NCBI GenBank assembly: GCA_030765045.1
Contig: CM060968.1
Location: forward strand, 110,201,404 to 110,265,403
Reading direction: 5' to 3'
DNA length: 64,000 bases
DNA from: Tenodera sinensis
Lineage: Eukaryota; Arthropoda; Insecta; Mantodea; Mantidae
Positions 1-10,749 of the stretch are shown here, piece after piece. Each line of letters starts with the position of its first letter. The stretch's first letter is position 1. The notes under the pieces were generated by a model. That model searched no databases. It worked only from the letters and a program-made list of their open reading frames with translations, and had not been told where the DNA came from. The position numbers and the translations under genes were made by a program.

Positions 1-67
1 GTGACTCACTAGTAGTAGTATTCGCTAATCGAAATTTCATGCATTCGAATGCAATATTTCGGATACT

Positions 68-134
68 GTCACTCACTAGTAGTAGTATTCGCTAATCGAG
101 ATCTCATGCATTCGAATGCAAGTTCTCGGATACT
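68..134 (+). repeat. Reference monomer of the second main type (GTTC type, GAGATCTC form)
   Basis: This unit carries GTTC at m55-58 instead of TAAT, and GAGATCTC at m31-38 instead of GAAATTTC. The GTTC block is about as widespread as TAAT and usually goes with C at m37. Units of the two types alternate in irregular but repeatedly copied orders, which act as a barcode for recognising larger duplications. The GAGATCTC form is a minority; most C-bearing units read GAAATCTC. Confidence 0.93.
97..128. other. Extended imperfect hairpin around the palindrome (representative)
   Basis: In GAGATCTC units the palindrome (107-120) is flanked by CGAGATCT on the left (97-104) and AGTTCTCG on the right (121-128). 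Seven of eight positions pair, with one T-T mismatch and a two-base bulge (CA, 105-106). The stem would be about 14 bp with a weak centre. In TAAT-type units the same arms pair at six of eight positions. The pairing is seen directly; formation of the structure in the cell is inference. Confidence 0.6.
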
Positions 135-1080
135 GTCACTCACTAGTAGTAGTATTCGCTTATCGAAATTTCATGCATTCGAATGCAATAATTCGGATAC
201 TGTCACTCACTAGTAGTAGTATTCGCTAATCGAGATCTCATGCATTCGAATGCAATATTTCGGATACTGTCACTCACTAGTAGTAGTATTCGCTAATCGA
301 GATCTCATGCATTCGAATGCAAGTTCTCGGATACTGTCACTCACTAGTAGTAATATTCGCTTATCGAAATTTCATGCATTCGAATGCAATAATTCGGATA
401 CTGTCACTCACTAGTAGTAGTATTCGCTAATCGAAATCTCATGCATTCGAATGCAAGTTCTCGGATACTGTCACTCACTAGTAGTAGTATTCGCTAATCG
501 AAATTTCATGCATTTGAATGCAAGTTCCCGGATACTGTCACTCACTAGTAGTAGTATTCGCTAATCGAAATTTCATGCATTCGAATGCAAGTTCTCTGAT
601 ACTGTCACTCACTAGTATTAGTATTCGCTAATCGAAATCTCATGCATTCGAATGCAAGTTCTCGGATACTGTGGCTCACTAGTAGTAGTATTCGCTAATC
701 GAAATCTCATGCATTCGAATGCAAGTTCTCGGATACTCTCACTCACAAGTCGTTGTATTCGCTAATCGAAATTTCATGCATTCGAATGCAAGTTCTCGGA
801 TACTGTCACTCACTAGTAGTAGTATCCGCTAATCGAAATTTCATGCATTCGAATGCAATAATTCGGATACTGTCACTCACTAGTAGTAGTATTAGCTAAT
901 CGAAATTTCATGCATTCGAATGCAATAATTCGGATGCTGTCGCTCACTAGTAGTAGTATTCGCTAATTGAAATTTCATGCATTCGAATGCAATAATTTGG
1001 ATACTGTCACTCACTAGTAGTAGTATTCGCTAATCGAAATTTCATGCATTCGAATGCAATAATTTGGATACTGTCACTCA

Positions 1081-1400
1081 CTAGTAGTAGTATTCGCTAA
1101 TCGAAATCTCATGCATTCGAATGTAAGTTCTCGGATACTGTCACTCACTAGTAGTAGTATTCGCAAATCGAAATTTCATGCATTCGAATGCAAGTTTTCG
1201 GATACTGTCGCTCACTAGTAGCAGTATTCGCTAATCGAAATTTCATGCATTCGAATGCAAGTTCTCGGATACTGTCACTCACTAGTAGCAGTATTCGCTA
1301 ATCGAAATTTCATGCATTCGAATGCAATAATTCGGATACTGTCACTCATTAGTAGTAGTATTCGCTAATCGAAATCTCATGCTTTCGATTGCAAGTTCTC
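1081..1400 (+). repeat. Marker string shared with three later blocks
   Basis: Five consecutive variants occur here in order: GAATGTAAG, CGCAAATCG, AAGTTTTCGG with GTCGCTCAC, two AGTAGCAGT units, and the CATTAGTAG / GCTTTCGATTGC pair. The same string appears at about 5061-5340, 8011-8290 and 13450-13730. The left part of the window is therefore already a mosaic of pieces found elsewhere. Confidence 0.75.
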
Positions 1401-2010
1401 GGATACTGTCACTCACTAGTAGTAGTATTCGCTAATCGAAATCTCTTGCATTCGAATGCAATAATTCGGATACTGTCACTCACTAGTAGTAGTATTCGCT
1501 AATCGAAATCTCATGCATTCGAATGCAAGTTCTCGGATACTGTCACTCACTAGTAGTAGTATTCGCTAATCGAAATCTCATGCATTCGAATGCAAGTTCT
1601 CGGATGCTGTCACTCACTAGTAGTAGTATTCGCTAATGGAAATTTCATGCATTCGAATGCAAGTTCTCGGATACTGTCACTCACTAGTAGTAGTATTCGC
1701 TAATTGAAATTTCATGCATTCGAATGCAAGTTCTCGGATACTGTCACTCACTAGTAGTAGTATTCGCTAATCGAAATCTCATGTATTTGAATGCAAGTTC
1801 TTGGATACTGTCACTCACTAGTAGTAGTATTCGCTAATCGAAATTTCATGCATTCGAATGCAATAATTCGGATACTGTCACTCACTAGTAGTAGTATTCG
1901 CTAATCGAAATCTCATGAATTCGAATGCAAGTTCTCGGATACTGTCACTCACTAGTAGTAGTATTCGCTAATCGAAATCTCATGCATTCGAATGCTATAA
2001 TTCGGATACT

Positions 2011-2074
2011 GTGACTCACTAGTAGTATACGCTAATCGAAATTTCATGCATTCGAATGCAATATTTCGGATACT
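2011..2074 (+). repeat. 64-bp monomer lacking one AGT triplet
   Basis: This unit begins GTGACTCAC and has AGTAGTATACGC where the consensus has AGTAGTAGTATTCGC. It has lost one AGT triplet and carries a T-to-A change. It is the only triplet-length change I noticed in the AGT run, so the run is unusually stable for a microsatellite. Units starting GTGACTCAC at 1, 2011 and 2745 are related. The sequence around 1900-2010 resembles that around 2635-2744. Confidence 0.85.
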
Positions 2075-3615
2075 GTCACTCACTAGTAGTAGTATTCGCT
2101 AATCGAGATCTCATGCATTCGAATGCAAGTTCTCGGATACTGTCACTCACTAGTAGTAGTATTCGCTTATCGAAATTTCATGCATTCGAATGCAATAATT
2201 CGGATACTGTCACTCACTAGTAGTAGTATTCGCTAATCGACATCTCATGCATTCGAATGCAATAATTCGGATACTGTCACCCACTAGTAGTAGTATTCGC
2301 TAATCGAAATTTCATGCATTCGAATGCAATAATTCGGATACTGTCACTCACTAGTAGTAGTATTCGCTAATCGAAATCTCATGCATTCGAATGCAAGTTC
2401 TCGGATACTGTCACTCACTAGTAGTAGTATTCGCTAATCGAAATTTCATGCATTTGAATGCAAGTTCTCGGATACTGTCACTCACTAGTAGTAGTATTCG
2501 CTAATCGACATTTCATGCATTCGAATGCAAGTTCTCGGATACTGTCACTCACTAGTAGTAGTATTCGCTAATCGAAATTTCATGCACTCGAATGCAATAA
2601 TTCGGATACTGTCACTCACTAGTAGTAGTATTCGCTAATCGAAATCTCATGCATTCGAATGCAAGTTCTCGGATACTGTCACTCACTAGTAGTAGTATTC
2701 GCTAATCGAAATCTCATGCATTCGAATGCTATAATTCGGATACTGTGACTCACTAGTAGTAGTATTCGCTAATCGAAATTTCATGCATTCGAATGCAATA
2801 TTTCGGATACTGTCACTCACTAGTAGTGGTATTCGCTAATCGAGATCTCATGCATTCGAATGCAAGTTCTCGGATACTGTCACTCACTAGTAGTAGTATT
2901 CGCTTATCGAAATTTCATGCATTCGAATGCAATAATTCGGATACTGTCACTCACTAGTAGTAGTATTCGCTAATCGAGATCTCATGCATTCGAATGCAAT
3001 ATTTCGGATACTGTCACTCACTAGTAGTAGTATTCGCTAATCGAGATCTCATGCATTCGAATGCAAGTTCTCGGATACTGTCACTCACTAGTAGTAATAT
3101 TCGCTTATCGAAATTTCATGCATTCGAATGCAATAATTCGGATACTGTCACTCACTAGTAGTAGTATTCGCTAATCGAAATCTCATGCATTCGAATGCAA
3201 GTTCTCGGATACTGTCACTCACTAGTAGTAGTATTCGCTAATCGAAATTTCATGCATTTGAATGCAAGTTCTCGGATACTGTCACTCACTAGTAGTAGTA
3301 TTCGCTAATCGAAATTTCATGCATTCGAATGCAAGTTCTCTGATACTGTCACTCACTAGTATTAGTATTCGCTAATCGAAATCTCATGCATTCGAATGCA
3401 AGTTCTCGGATACTGTCGCTCACTAGTAGTAGTATTCGCTAATCGAAATCTCATGCATTCGAATGCAAGTTCTCGGATACTCTCACTCACAAGTCGTAGT
3501 ATTCGCTAATCGAAATTTCATGCATTCGAATGCAAGTTCTCGGATACTGTCACTCACTAGTAGTAGTATCCGCTAATCGAAATTTCATGCATTCGAATGC
3601 AATAATTCGGATACT

Positions 3616-3682
3616 GTCACTCACTAGTAGTAGTATTCGCTAATCGAAATTTCATGCATTCGAATGCAATAATTCGGATACT
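3616..3682 (+). repeat. Reference monomer with the consensus sequence (TAAT type)
   Basis: This unit matches the commonest form at every position and serves as the reference for m1-m67. In order it holds GTCACTCACT (m1-10), an AGT triplet run (m11-19), ATTCG (m20-24), CTAAT (m25-29), CGAAATTTCA (m30-39), the 14-bp palindrome (m40-53), the variable block TAAT (m55-58) and TCGGATACT (m59-67). ATTCG occurs three times (m20, m43, m57), each time followed by a different five bases, which may be a trace of a shorter ancestral repeat. Stop triplets at m10, m13, m16, m26 and m55 on the plus strand, and at m2, m6, m9, m25 and m37 read on the minus strand, prevent coding. Confidence 0.95.
3655..3668. 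other. 14-bp perfect palindrome, once per monomer (representative copy)
   Basis: TGCATTCGAATGCA equals its own reverse complement and sits at m40-53 of nearly every unit. It contains a TTCGAA centre, and with the preceding A it makes ATGCAT. Most variants (centre TTTGAA, TTCCAA, TCAAAT, TCGATT, TCGACT, or an inserted A) break the symmetry by one base and are minority forms. Dyad symmetry of this kind is known to be common in centromeric satellites that lack a CENP-B box. Cruciform extrusion or binding of a dimeric protein are possible roles, but nothing in the sequence proves either. Confidence 0.9.
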
Positions 3683-3785
3683 GTCGCTCACTAGTAGTAG
3701 TATTCGCTAATTGAAATTTCATGCATTCGAATGCAATAATTTGGATACTGTCACTCACTAGTAGTAGTATTCGCTAATCGAAATT

Positions 3786-4849
3786 TCATGCATTCGAATG
3801 CAATAATTCGGATACTGTCACCCACTAGTAGTAGTATTCGCTAATCGAAATTTCATGCATTCGAATGCAATAATTCGGATACTGTCACTCACTAGTAGTA
3901 GTATTCGCTAATCGAAATCTCCTGCATTCGAATGCAAGTTCTCGGATACTGTCACTCACTAGTAGTAGTATTCGCTAATCGAAATTTCATGCATTTGAAT
4001 GCAAGTTCTCGGATACTGTCACTCACTAGTAGTAGTATTCGCTAATCGAAATTTCATGCATTCGAATGCAAGTTCTCGGATACTGCCACTCACTAGTAGC
4101 AGTATTCGCTAATCGAAATTTCATGCATTCGAATGCAATAATTCGGATACTGTCACTCATTAGTAGTAGTATTCGCTAATCGAAATCTCATGCTTTCGAA
4201 TGCAAGTTCTCGGATACTGTCACTCACTAGTAGTAGTATTCGCTAATCGAAATCTCATGTATTTGAATGCAAGTTCTTGGATACTGTCACTCACTAGTAG
4301 TAGTATTCGCTAATCGAAATTTCATGCACTCGAATGCAATAATTCGGATACTGTCGCTCACTAGTAGTAGTATTCGCTAATCGAAATCTCATGCATTCGA
4401 ATGCAAGTTCTCGGATACTGTCACTCACTAGTAGTAGTATTCGCTAATCGAAATCTCATGCATTCGAATGCAATAATTCGGATACTGTCACCCACTAGTA
4501 GTAGTATTCGCTAATCAATATTTCATGCATTCGACTGCAATAATTCGGATACTGTCACTCACTAGTAGTAGTATTCGCTAATTGAAATTTTATGCATTCG
4601 AATGCAAGTTCTCGGATACTGTCACACACTAGTAGTAGTATTCGCTAATCGAAATCTCATGCATACGAATGCAAGTTCTCGGATACTGTCACTCACTAGT
4701 AGTAGTATCCGCTAATCGAAATTTCATGCATTTGAATGCAAGTTCTCGGATACTGTCACTCACTAGTAGTAGTATTCGCTAATCGAAATTTCATGCATTC
4801 GAATGCAAGTTCTCGGATACTGTCACTCACTAGTAGTAGTATTCGCTAA
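3786..4849 (+). repeat. Monomers between the left block and the 2950-bp pair
   Basis: Sixteen or so ordinary satellite units with scattered variants: GTCACCCAC twice, a GCCACTCAC unit near 4085, AGTAGCAGT, a CATTAGTAG unit and one TTTTATGC unit near 4590. Its second half resembles material near 24.9-26.1 kb (CCCAC, GACTGC, TTTTATGC, GTCACACAC in the same order). No unique sequence is present. Confidence 0.75.
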
Positions 4850-4955
4850 TCGAAATCTCATGCATTCGAATGCAAGTTCTCGGATACTGTCACTCACTAG
4901 TAGTAGTATCCGCTAATCGAAATTTCATGCATTCGAATGCAATAATTCGGATACT

Positions 4956-5023
4956 GTCACTCACTAGTAGTAGTATTCGCTAATCGAAATTTCATGCATT
5001 TAGAATGCAATAATTTGGATACT
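4956..5023 (+). repeat. First 68-bp monomer (one base inserted in the palindrome)
   Basis: The centre reads GCATTTAGAATGC, one base longer than GCATTCGAATGC, giving a 68-bp unit. The same form recurs at 7951, 2950 bp downstream. It is followed by a unit with TTCCCTAATCG. Other 68-bp forms later in the window read GCAATTCGAATGC, GCAATTCTAATGC and GCAATTAGAATGC, always with the extra base in the same place. Confidence 0.9.
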
Positions 5024-5693
5024 GTCACTCACTAGTAGTAGTATTCCCTAATCGAAATCTCATGCATTCGAATGTAAGTTCTCGGATACTGTCACTCACT
5101 AGTAGTAGTATTCGCAAATCGAAATTTCATGCATTCGAATGCAAGTTTTCGGATACTGTCGCTCACTAGTAGCAGTATTCGCTAATCGAAATTTCATGCA
5201 TTCGAATGCAAGTTCTCGGATACTGTCACTCACTAGTAGCAGTATTCGCTAATCGAAATTTCATGCATTCGAATGCAATAATTCGGATACTGTCACTCAT
5301 TAGTAGTAGTATTCGCTAATCGAAATCTCATGCTTTCGATTGCAAGTTCTCGGATACTGTCACTCACTAGTAGTAGTATTCGCTAATCGAAATCTCATGC
5401 ATTCGAATGCAATAATTCGGATACTGTCACTCACTAGTAGAAGTATTCGCTAATCGAAATTTCATGCATTCGAATGCAAGGTCTCGGATACTACATCTCA
5501 CTAGTAGTAGTATTCGCTAATCGAAATTTCATGCATTTGAATGCAAGTTCTCGGATACTGTCACTCACTAGTAGTAGTATTCGCTAATCGAAATTTCATG
5601 CATTCGAATGCAAGTTCTCGGATACTGTCACTCACTAGTAGCAGTATTCGCTAATCGAAATCTCATGCATTCGAATGCAAGTTCTCGGATACT

Positions 5694-5759
5694 GTCACTC
5701 ACTAGTAGTAGTATTCGCTAATCGAAATCTCATGCATTCGAATGCAAGTTCTCGAAATA
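5694..5759 (+). repeat. 66-bp marker monomer ending CTCGAAATAT
   Basis: The end of this unit reads CTCGAAATAT before TCACTCAC, where the consensus has CTCGGATACTG; one base is lost and several are changed. The next unit carries CACTAGTCG. The same odd unit occurs with CTCGAAAT starting at 5751, 8701, 14133, 29426, 33785, 42571 and 51289. It always lies about 260 bp after a CTACATCTC unit, which makes it a good tag for the higher-order block. Confidence 0.9.
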
Positions 5760-6362
5760 TTCACTCACTAGTCGTAGTATTCGCTAATCGAAATCTCATG
5801 CATTCGAATGCAAGTTCTCGGATACTGTCACTCACTAGTAGTAGTATTCGCTAATCGAAATTTCATGCATTCGAATGCAATAATTCGGATACTGTCACTC
5901 ACTAGTAGTAGTATTCGCTAATCGAAATTTCATGCATTCGAATGCAATAATTCGGATACTGTCACTCACTCGTAGTAGTATTCGCTAATCGAAATTTCAT
6001 GCATTCGAATGCAAGTTCACAGGTACTGTCACTCACTAGTAGTAGTATCCGCTAATCGAAATTTCATGCATTCGCATGCAATAATTTGGATACTGTCACT
6101 CACTAGTAGTAGTATTCGCTAATCGAAATCTCATGCATTCGAATGCAAGTTCTCGGATACTGTCACTCACTAGTAGTAGTATTCGCTAATCGAAATTTCA
6201 TGCATTCGAATGCAATAATTCGGATACTGTCACTCGCTAGTAGTAGTATTCGCTAATCGAAATTTCATGCATTCGAATGCAATAATTCGGATACTGTCAC
6301 TCACTAGTAGTAGTATTCGCTAATCGAAATTTCATGCATTCGAATGCAATAATTCGGATACT

Positions 6363-6497
6363 GTCACTCACTAGTAGTTGTATTCGCTAATCGAAATTTC
6401 ATGCAATTCGAATGCAATAATTTGGATACTGTCACTCACTAGTAGTAGTATTCCCTAATCGAAATTTCATGCATTCGAATGCAATAATTCGGATACT
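6363..6497 (+). repeat. Linked dimer: 68-bp monomer followed by a TTCCCTAATCG monomer
   Basis: The first unit (6363-6430) has GCAATTCGAATGC and AATTTGG. The second (6431-6497) has TTCCCTAATCG in place of TTCGCTAATCG. This pair recurs dozens of times in fixed order, for example near 6660-6790, 9310-9440, 12070-12200 and 19860-19990. The GCAATTCTAATGC form is followed by the same second unit, while GCAATTAGAATGC is followed by TTCGC. Confidence 0.85.
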
Positions 6498-7799
6498 GTC
6501 ACTCACTAGTAGTAGTATTCGCTAATCGAAATTTCATGCATTCGAATTCAAGTTCTCGGATACTGTCACTCACTAGTAGTAGTATCCGCTAATCGAAATT
6601 TCATGCATTCGAATGCAATAATTCGGATACTGTCACTCACTAGTAGTAGTATTCGCTAATCGAAATTTCATGCAATTCGAATGCAATAATTTGGATACTG
6701 TCACTCACTAGTAGTAGTATTCCCTAATCGAAATTTCATGCATTCGAATGCAATAATTCGGATACTGTCACTCACTATTAGCAGTATTCGCTAATTGAAA
6801 TTTCATGCATTCGAATGCAAGTTCTCGGATACTGTCACACACTAGTAGTAGTATTGGCTAATCGAAATCTCATGCATTCGAATGCAAGTTCTCGGATACT
6901 TACCCTTACTAGTAGTAGTATCCGCTAATCGAAATTTCATGCATTCGAATGCAATTATTCGGAAACTGTCACTCACTAGTAGTAGTGTTCGCTAATCGAA
7001 ATTTCATGCATTCGATTGCAATAATTCGGATACTGTCACTCACTAATAGTAGTATTCGCTAATCGAAATTTCATGCATTCGAATGCAATAATTCGGATAC
7101 TGTCACTCACTAGTAGTAGTATTCGCTAATCGAAATTTCATGCATTCGAATGCAATAATTCGGATACTGTCACTCACTAGTAGTAGTATTCGCTAATCGA
7201 AATTTCATGCATTCGAATGCAAGTTCTCGGATACTGTCACTCACTAGTAGTAGTATCCGCTAATCGAAATTTCATGCATTCGAATGCAATAATTCGGATA
7301 CTGTCACTCACTAGTAGTAGTATTCGCTAATCGAAATTTCATGCATTCGAATGCAATAATTTGGATACTGTCACTCACTAGTAGTAGTATTCGCTAATCG
7401 AAATTTCATGCATTCGAATGCAATAATTCGGATACTGTCACTCACTAGTAGTAGTATTCGCTAATCGAAATCTCATGCATTCGAATGCAAGTTCTCGGAT
7501 ACTGTCACTCACTAGTAGAAGTATTCGCTAATCGAAATTTCATGCATTCGAATGCAAATTCTCGGATACTACCACTCACTGGTAGTAGTATTCGCTAATC
7601 GAAATTTCATGCATTTGAATGCAAGTTCTCGGATACTGTCACTCACTAGTAGTCGTATTCGCTAATCGAAATTTCATGCATTCCAATGCAAGTTCTCGGA
7701 TACTGTCAGTCACTAGTAGTAGTATTCGCTAATCGAAATCTCATGCATTCGAATGCAAGTTCTCGGATACTGTCACTCACTAGTAGTAGTATTCGCTAA

Positions 7800-10749
7800 T
7801 CGAAATCTCATGCATTCGAATGCAAGTTCTCGGATACTGTCACTCACTAGTAGTAGTATCCGCTAATCGAAATTTCATGCATTCGAATGCAATAATTCGG
7901 ATACTGTCACTCACTAGTAGTAGTATTCGCTAATCGAAATTTCATGCATTTAGAATGCAATAATTTGGATACTGTCACTCACTAGTAGTAGTATTCCCTA
8001 ATCGAAATCTCATGCATTCGAATGTAAGTTCTCGGATACTGTCACTCACTAGTAGTAGTATTCGCAAATCGAAATTTCATGCATTCGAATGCAAGTTTTC
8101 GGATACTGTCGCTCACTAGTAGCAGTATTCGCTAATCGAAATTTCATGCATTCGAATGCAAGTTCTCGGATACTGTCACTCACTAGTAGCAGTATTCGCT
8201 AATCGAAATTTCATGCATTCGAATGCAATAATTCGGATACTGTCACTCATTAGTAGTAGTATTCGCTAATCGAAATCTCATGCTTTCGATTGCAAGTTCT
8301 CGGATACTGTCACTCACTAGTAGTAGTATTCGCTAATCGAAATCTCATGCATTCGAATGCAATAATTCGGATACTGTCACTCACTAGTAGAAGTATTCGC
8401 TAATCGAAATTTCATGCATTCGAATGCAAGGTCTCGGATACTACATCTCACTAGTAGTAGTATTCGCTAATCGAAATTTCATGCATTTGAATGCAAGTTC
8501 TCGGATACTGTCACTCACTAGTAGTAGTATTCGCTAATCGAAATTTCATGCATTCGAATGCAAGTTCTCGGATACTGTCACTCACTAGTAGCAGTATTCG
8601 CTAATCGAAATCTCATGCATTCGAATGCAAGTTCTCGGATACTGTCACTCACTAGTAGTAGTATTCGCTAATCGAAATCTCATGCATTCGAATGCAAGTT
8701 CTCGAAATATTCACTCACTAGTCGTAGTATTCGCTAATCGAAATCTCATGCATTCGAATGCAAGTTCTCGGATACTGTCACTCACTAGTAGTAGTATTCG
8801 CTAATCGAAATTTCATGCATTCGAATGCAATAATTCGGATACTGTCACTCACTAGTAGTAGTATTCGCTAATCGAAATTTCATGCATTCGAATGCAATAA
8901 TTCGGATACTGTCACTCACTCGTAGTAGTATTCGCTAATCGAAATTTCATGCATTCGAATGCAAGTTCACAGGTACTGTCACTCACTAGTAGTAGTATCC
9001 GCTAATCGAAATTTCATGCATTCGCATGCAATAATTTGGATACTGTCACTCACTAGTAGTAGTATTCGCTAATCGAAATCTCATGCATTCGAATGCAAGT
9101 TCTCGGATACTGTCACTCACTAGTAGTAGTATTCGCTAATCGAAATTTCATGCATTCGAATGCAATAATTCGGATACTGTCACTCGCTAGTAGTAGTATT
9201 CGCTAATCGAAATTTCATGCATTCGAATGCAATAATTCGGATACTGTCACTCACTAGTAGTAGTATTCGCTAATCGAAATTTCATGCATTCGAATGCAAT
9301 AATTCGGATACTGTCACTCACTAGTAGTTGTATTCGCTAATCGAAATTTCATGCAATTCGAATGCAATAATTTGGATACTGTCACTCACTAGTAGTAGTA
9401 TTCCCTAATCGAAATTTCATGCATTCGAATGCAATAATTCGGATACTGTCACTCACTAGTAGTAGTATTCGCTAATCGAAATTTCATGCATTCGAATTCA
9501 AGTTCTCGGATACTGTCACTCACTAGTAGTAGTATCCGCTAATCGAAATTTCATGCATTCGAATGCAATAATTCGGATACTGTCACTCACTAGTAGTAGT
9601 ATTCGCTAATCGAAATTTCATGCAATTCGAATGCAATAATTTGGATACTGTCACTCACTAGTAGTAGTATTCCCTAATCGAAATTTCATGCATTCGAATG
9701 CAATAATTCGGATACTGTCACTCACTATTAGCAGTATTCGCTAATTGAAATTTCATGCATTCGAATGCAAGTTCTCGGATACTGTCACACACTAGTAGTA
9801 GTATTCGCTAATCGAAATCTCATGCATTCGAATGCAAGTTCTCGGATACTTACCCTTACTAGTAGTAGTATCCGCTAATCGAAATTTCATGCATTCGAAT
9901 GCAATTATTCGGAAACTGTCACTCACTAGTAGTAGTGTTCGCTAATCGAAATTTCATGCATTCGATTGCAATAATTCGGATACTGTCACTCACTAATAGT
10001 AGTATTCGCTAATCGAAATTTCATGCATTCGAATGCAATAATTCGGATACTGTCACTCACTAGTAGTAGTATTCGCTAATCGAAATTTCATGCATTCGAA
10101 TGCAATAATTCGGATACTGTCACTCACTAGTAGTAGTATTCGCTAATCGAAATTTCATGCATTCGAATGCAAGTTCTCGGATACTGTCACTCACTAGTAG
10201 TAGTATCCGCTAATCGAAATTTCATGCATTCGAATGCAATAATTCGGATACTGTCACTCACTAGTAGTAGTATTCGCTAATCGAAATTTCATGCATTCGA
10301 ATGCAATAATTTGGATACTGTCACTCACTAGTAGTAGTATTCGCTAATCGAAATTTCATGCATTCGAATGCAATAATTCGGATACTGTCACTCACTAGTA
10401 GTAGTATTCGCTAATCGAAATCTCATGCATTCGAATGCAAGTTCTCGGATACTGTCACTCACTAGTAGAAGTATTCGCTAATCGAAATTTCATGCATTCG
10501 AATGCAAATTCTCGGATACTACCACTCACTGGTAGTAGTATTCGCTAATCGAAATTTCATGCATTTGAATGCAAGTTCTCGGATACTGTCACTCACTAGT
10601 AGTCGTATTCGCTAATCGAAATTTCATGCATTCCAATGCAAGTTCTCGGATACTGTCAGTCACTAGTAGTAGTATTCGCTAATCGAAATCTCATGCATTC
10701 GAATGCAAGTTCTCGGATACTGTCACTCACTAGTAGTAGTATTCGCTAA
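7800..10749 (+). repeat. 2950-bp higher-order unit, copy 2
   Basis: This is directly adjacent to copy 1 and nearly identical on reading. From about 7991 onward it is also the source, or sister, of a third copy 5432 bp downstream. Correspondence with copy 1 ends near 10800, where the next unit has TATTCGC instead of TATCCGC. Confidence 0.88.

Larger units (their letters stand above)
1..1040 (+). repeat. Left block, copy 1 of a 2744-bp repeat (truncated by the window edge)
   Basis: Marker units in this stretch recur 2744 bp downstream: GTGACTCAC at 1 and 2745, the CGCTTATCG unit near 160 and 2904, and the CACAAGTCGT unit with actcacaagt at 741 and 3485. The spacing is 41 units minus three bases, the loss being the shortened unit at 2011. 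Correspondence ends near 1040/3785. GAGATCTC units are frequent here (98, 232, 299). Confidence 0.8.
2745..3785 (+). repeat. Left block, copy 2 of the 2744-bp repeat
   Basis: This stretch follows 1-1040 unit by unit, including GTGACTCAC, GAGATCTC units, CGCTTATCG, AGTATTAGT and CACAAGTCGT. The few differences seen include AAGTCGTTG near 750 against AAGTCGTAG near 3493. It diverges near 3785, where the second copy enters a GTCACCCAC unit. Confidence 0.78.
4850..7799 (+). repeat. 2950-bp higher-order unit, copy 1 (44 monomers)
   Basis: A string of variant units recurs exactly 2950 bp downstream. Markers are GCATTTAGAATGC (5001/7951 region), CTACATCTC (5491/8441), CTCGAAATAT (5751/8701), CTACCACTCACTGG (7569/10519) and TACCCTTACT (6901/9851). 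The edges lie between about 4790 and 4860 on the left and near 7800 on the right. The only difference noticed between the copies is GTATTGGCTA here (near 6855) against GTATTCGCTA in copy 2. Confidence 0.88.

Noticed and set aside
11..19. AGT microsatellite as the main repeat
   Set aside because: The triplet run is only three repeats long and is an embedded, nearly constant part of the 67-bp unit.
3636..3650. CENP-B box
   Set aside because: TTCGCTAATCGAAAT has the TTCG start, but the required A and CGGG positions of the 17-bp box do not match on either strand.
3658..3667. RNA polymerase III B box (tRNA or SINE origin)
   Set aside because: ATTCGAATGC resembles the GTTCGANNC core but misses the first and last conserved bases. 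No A box or tRNA fold accompanies it.
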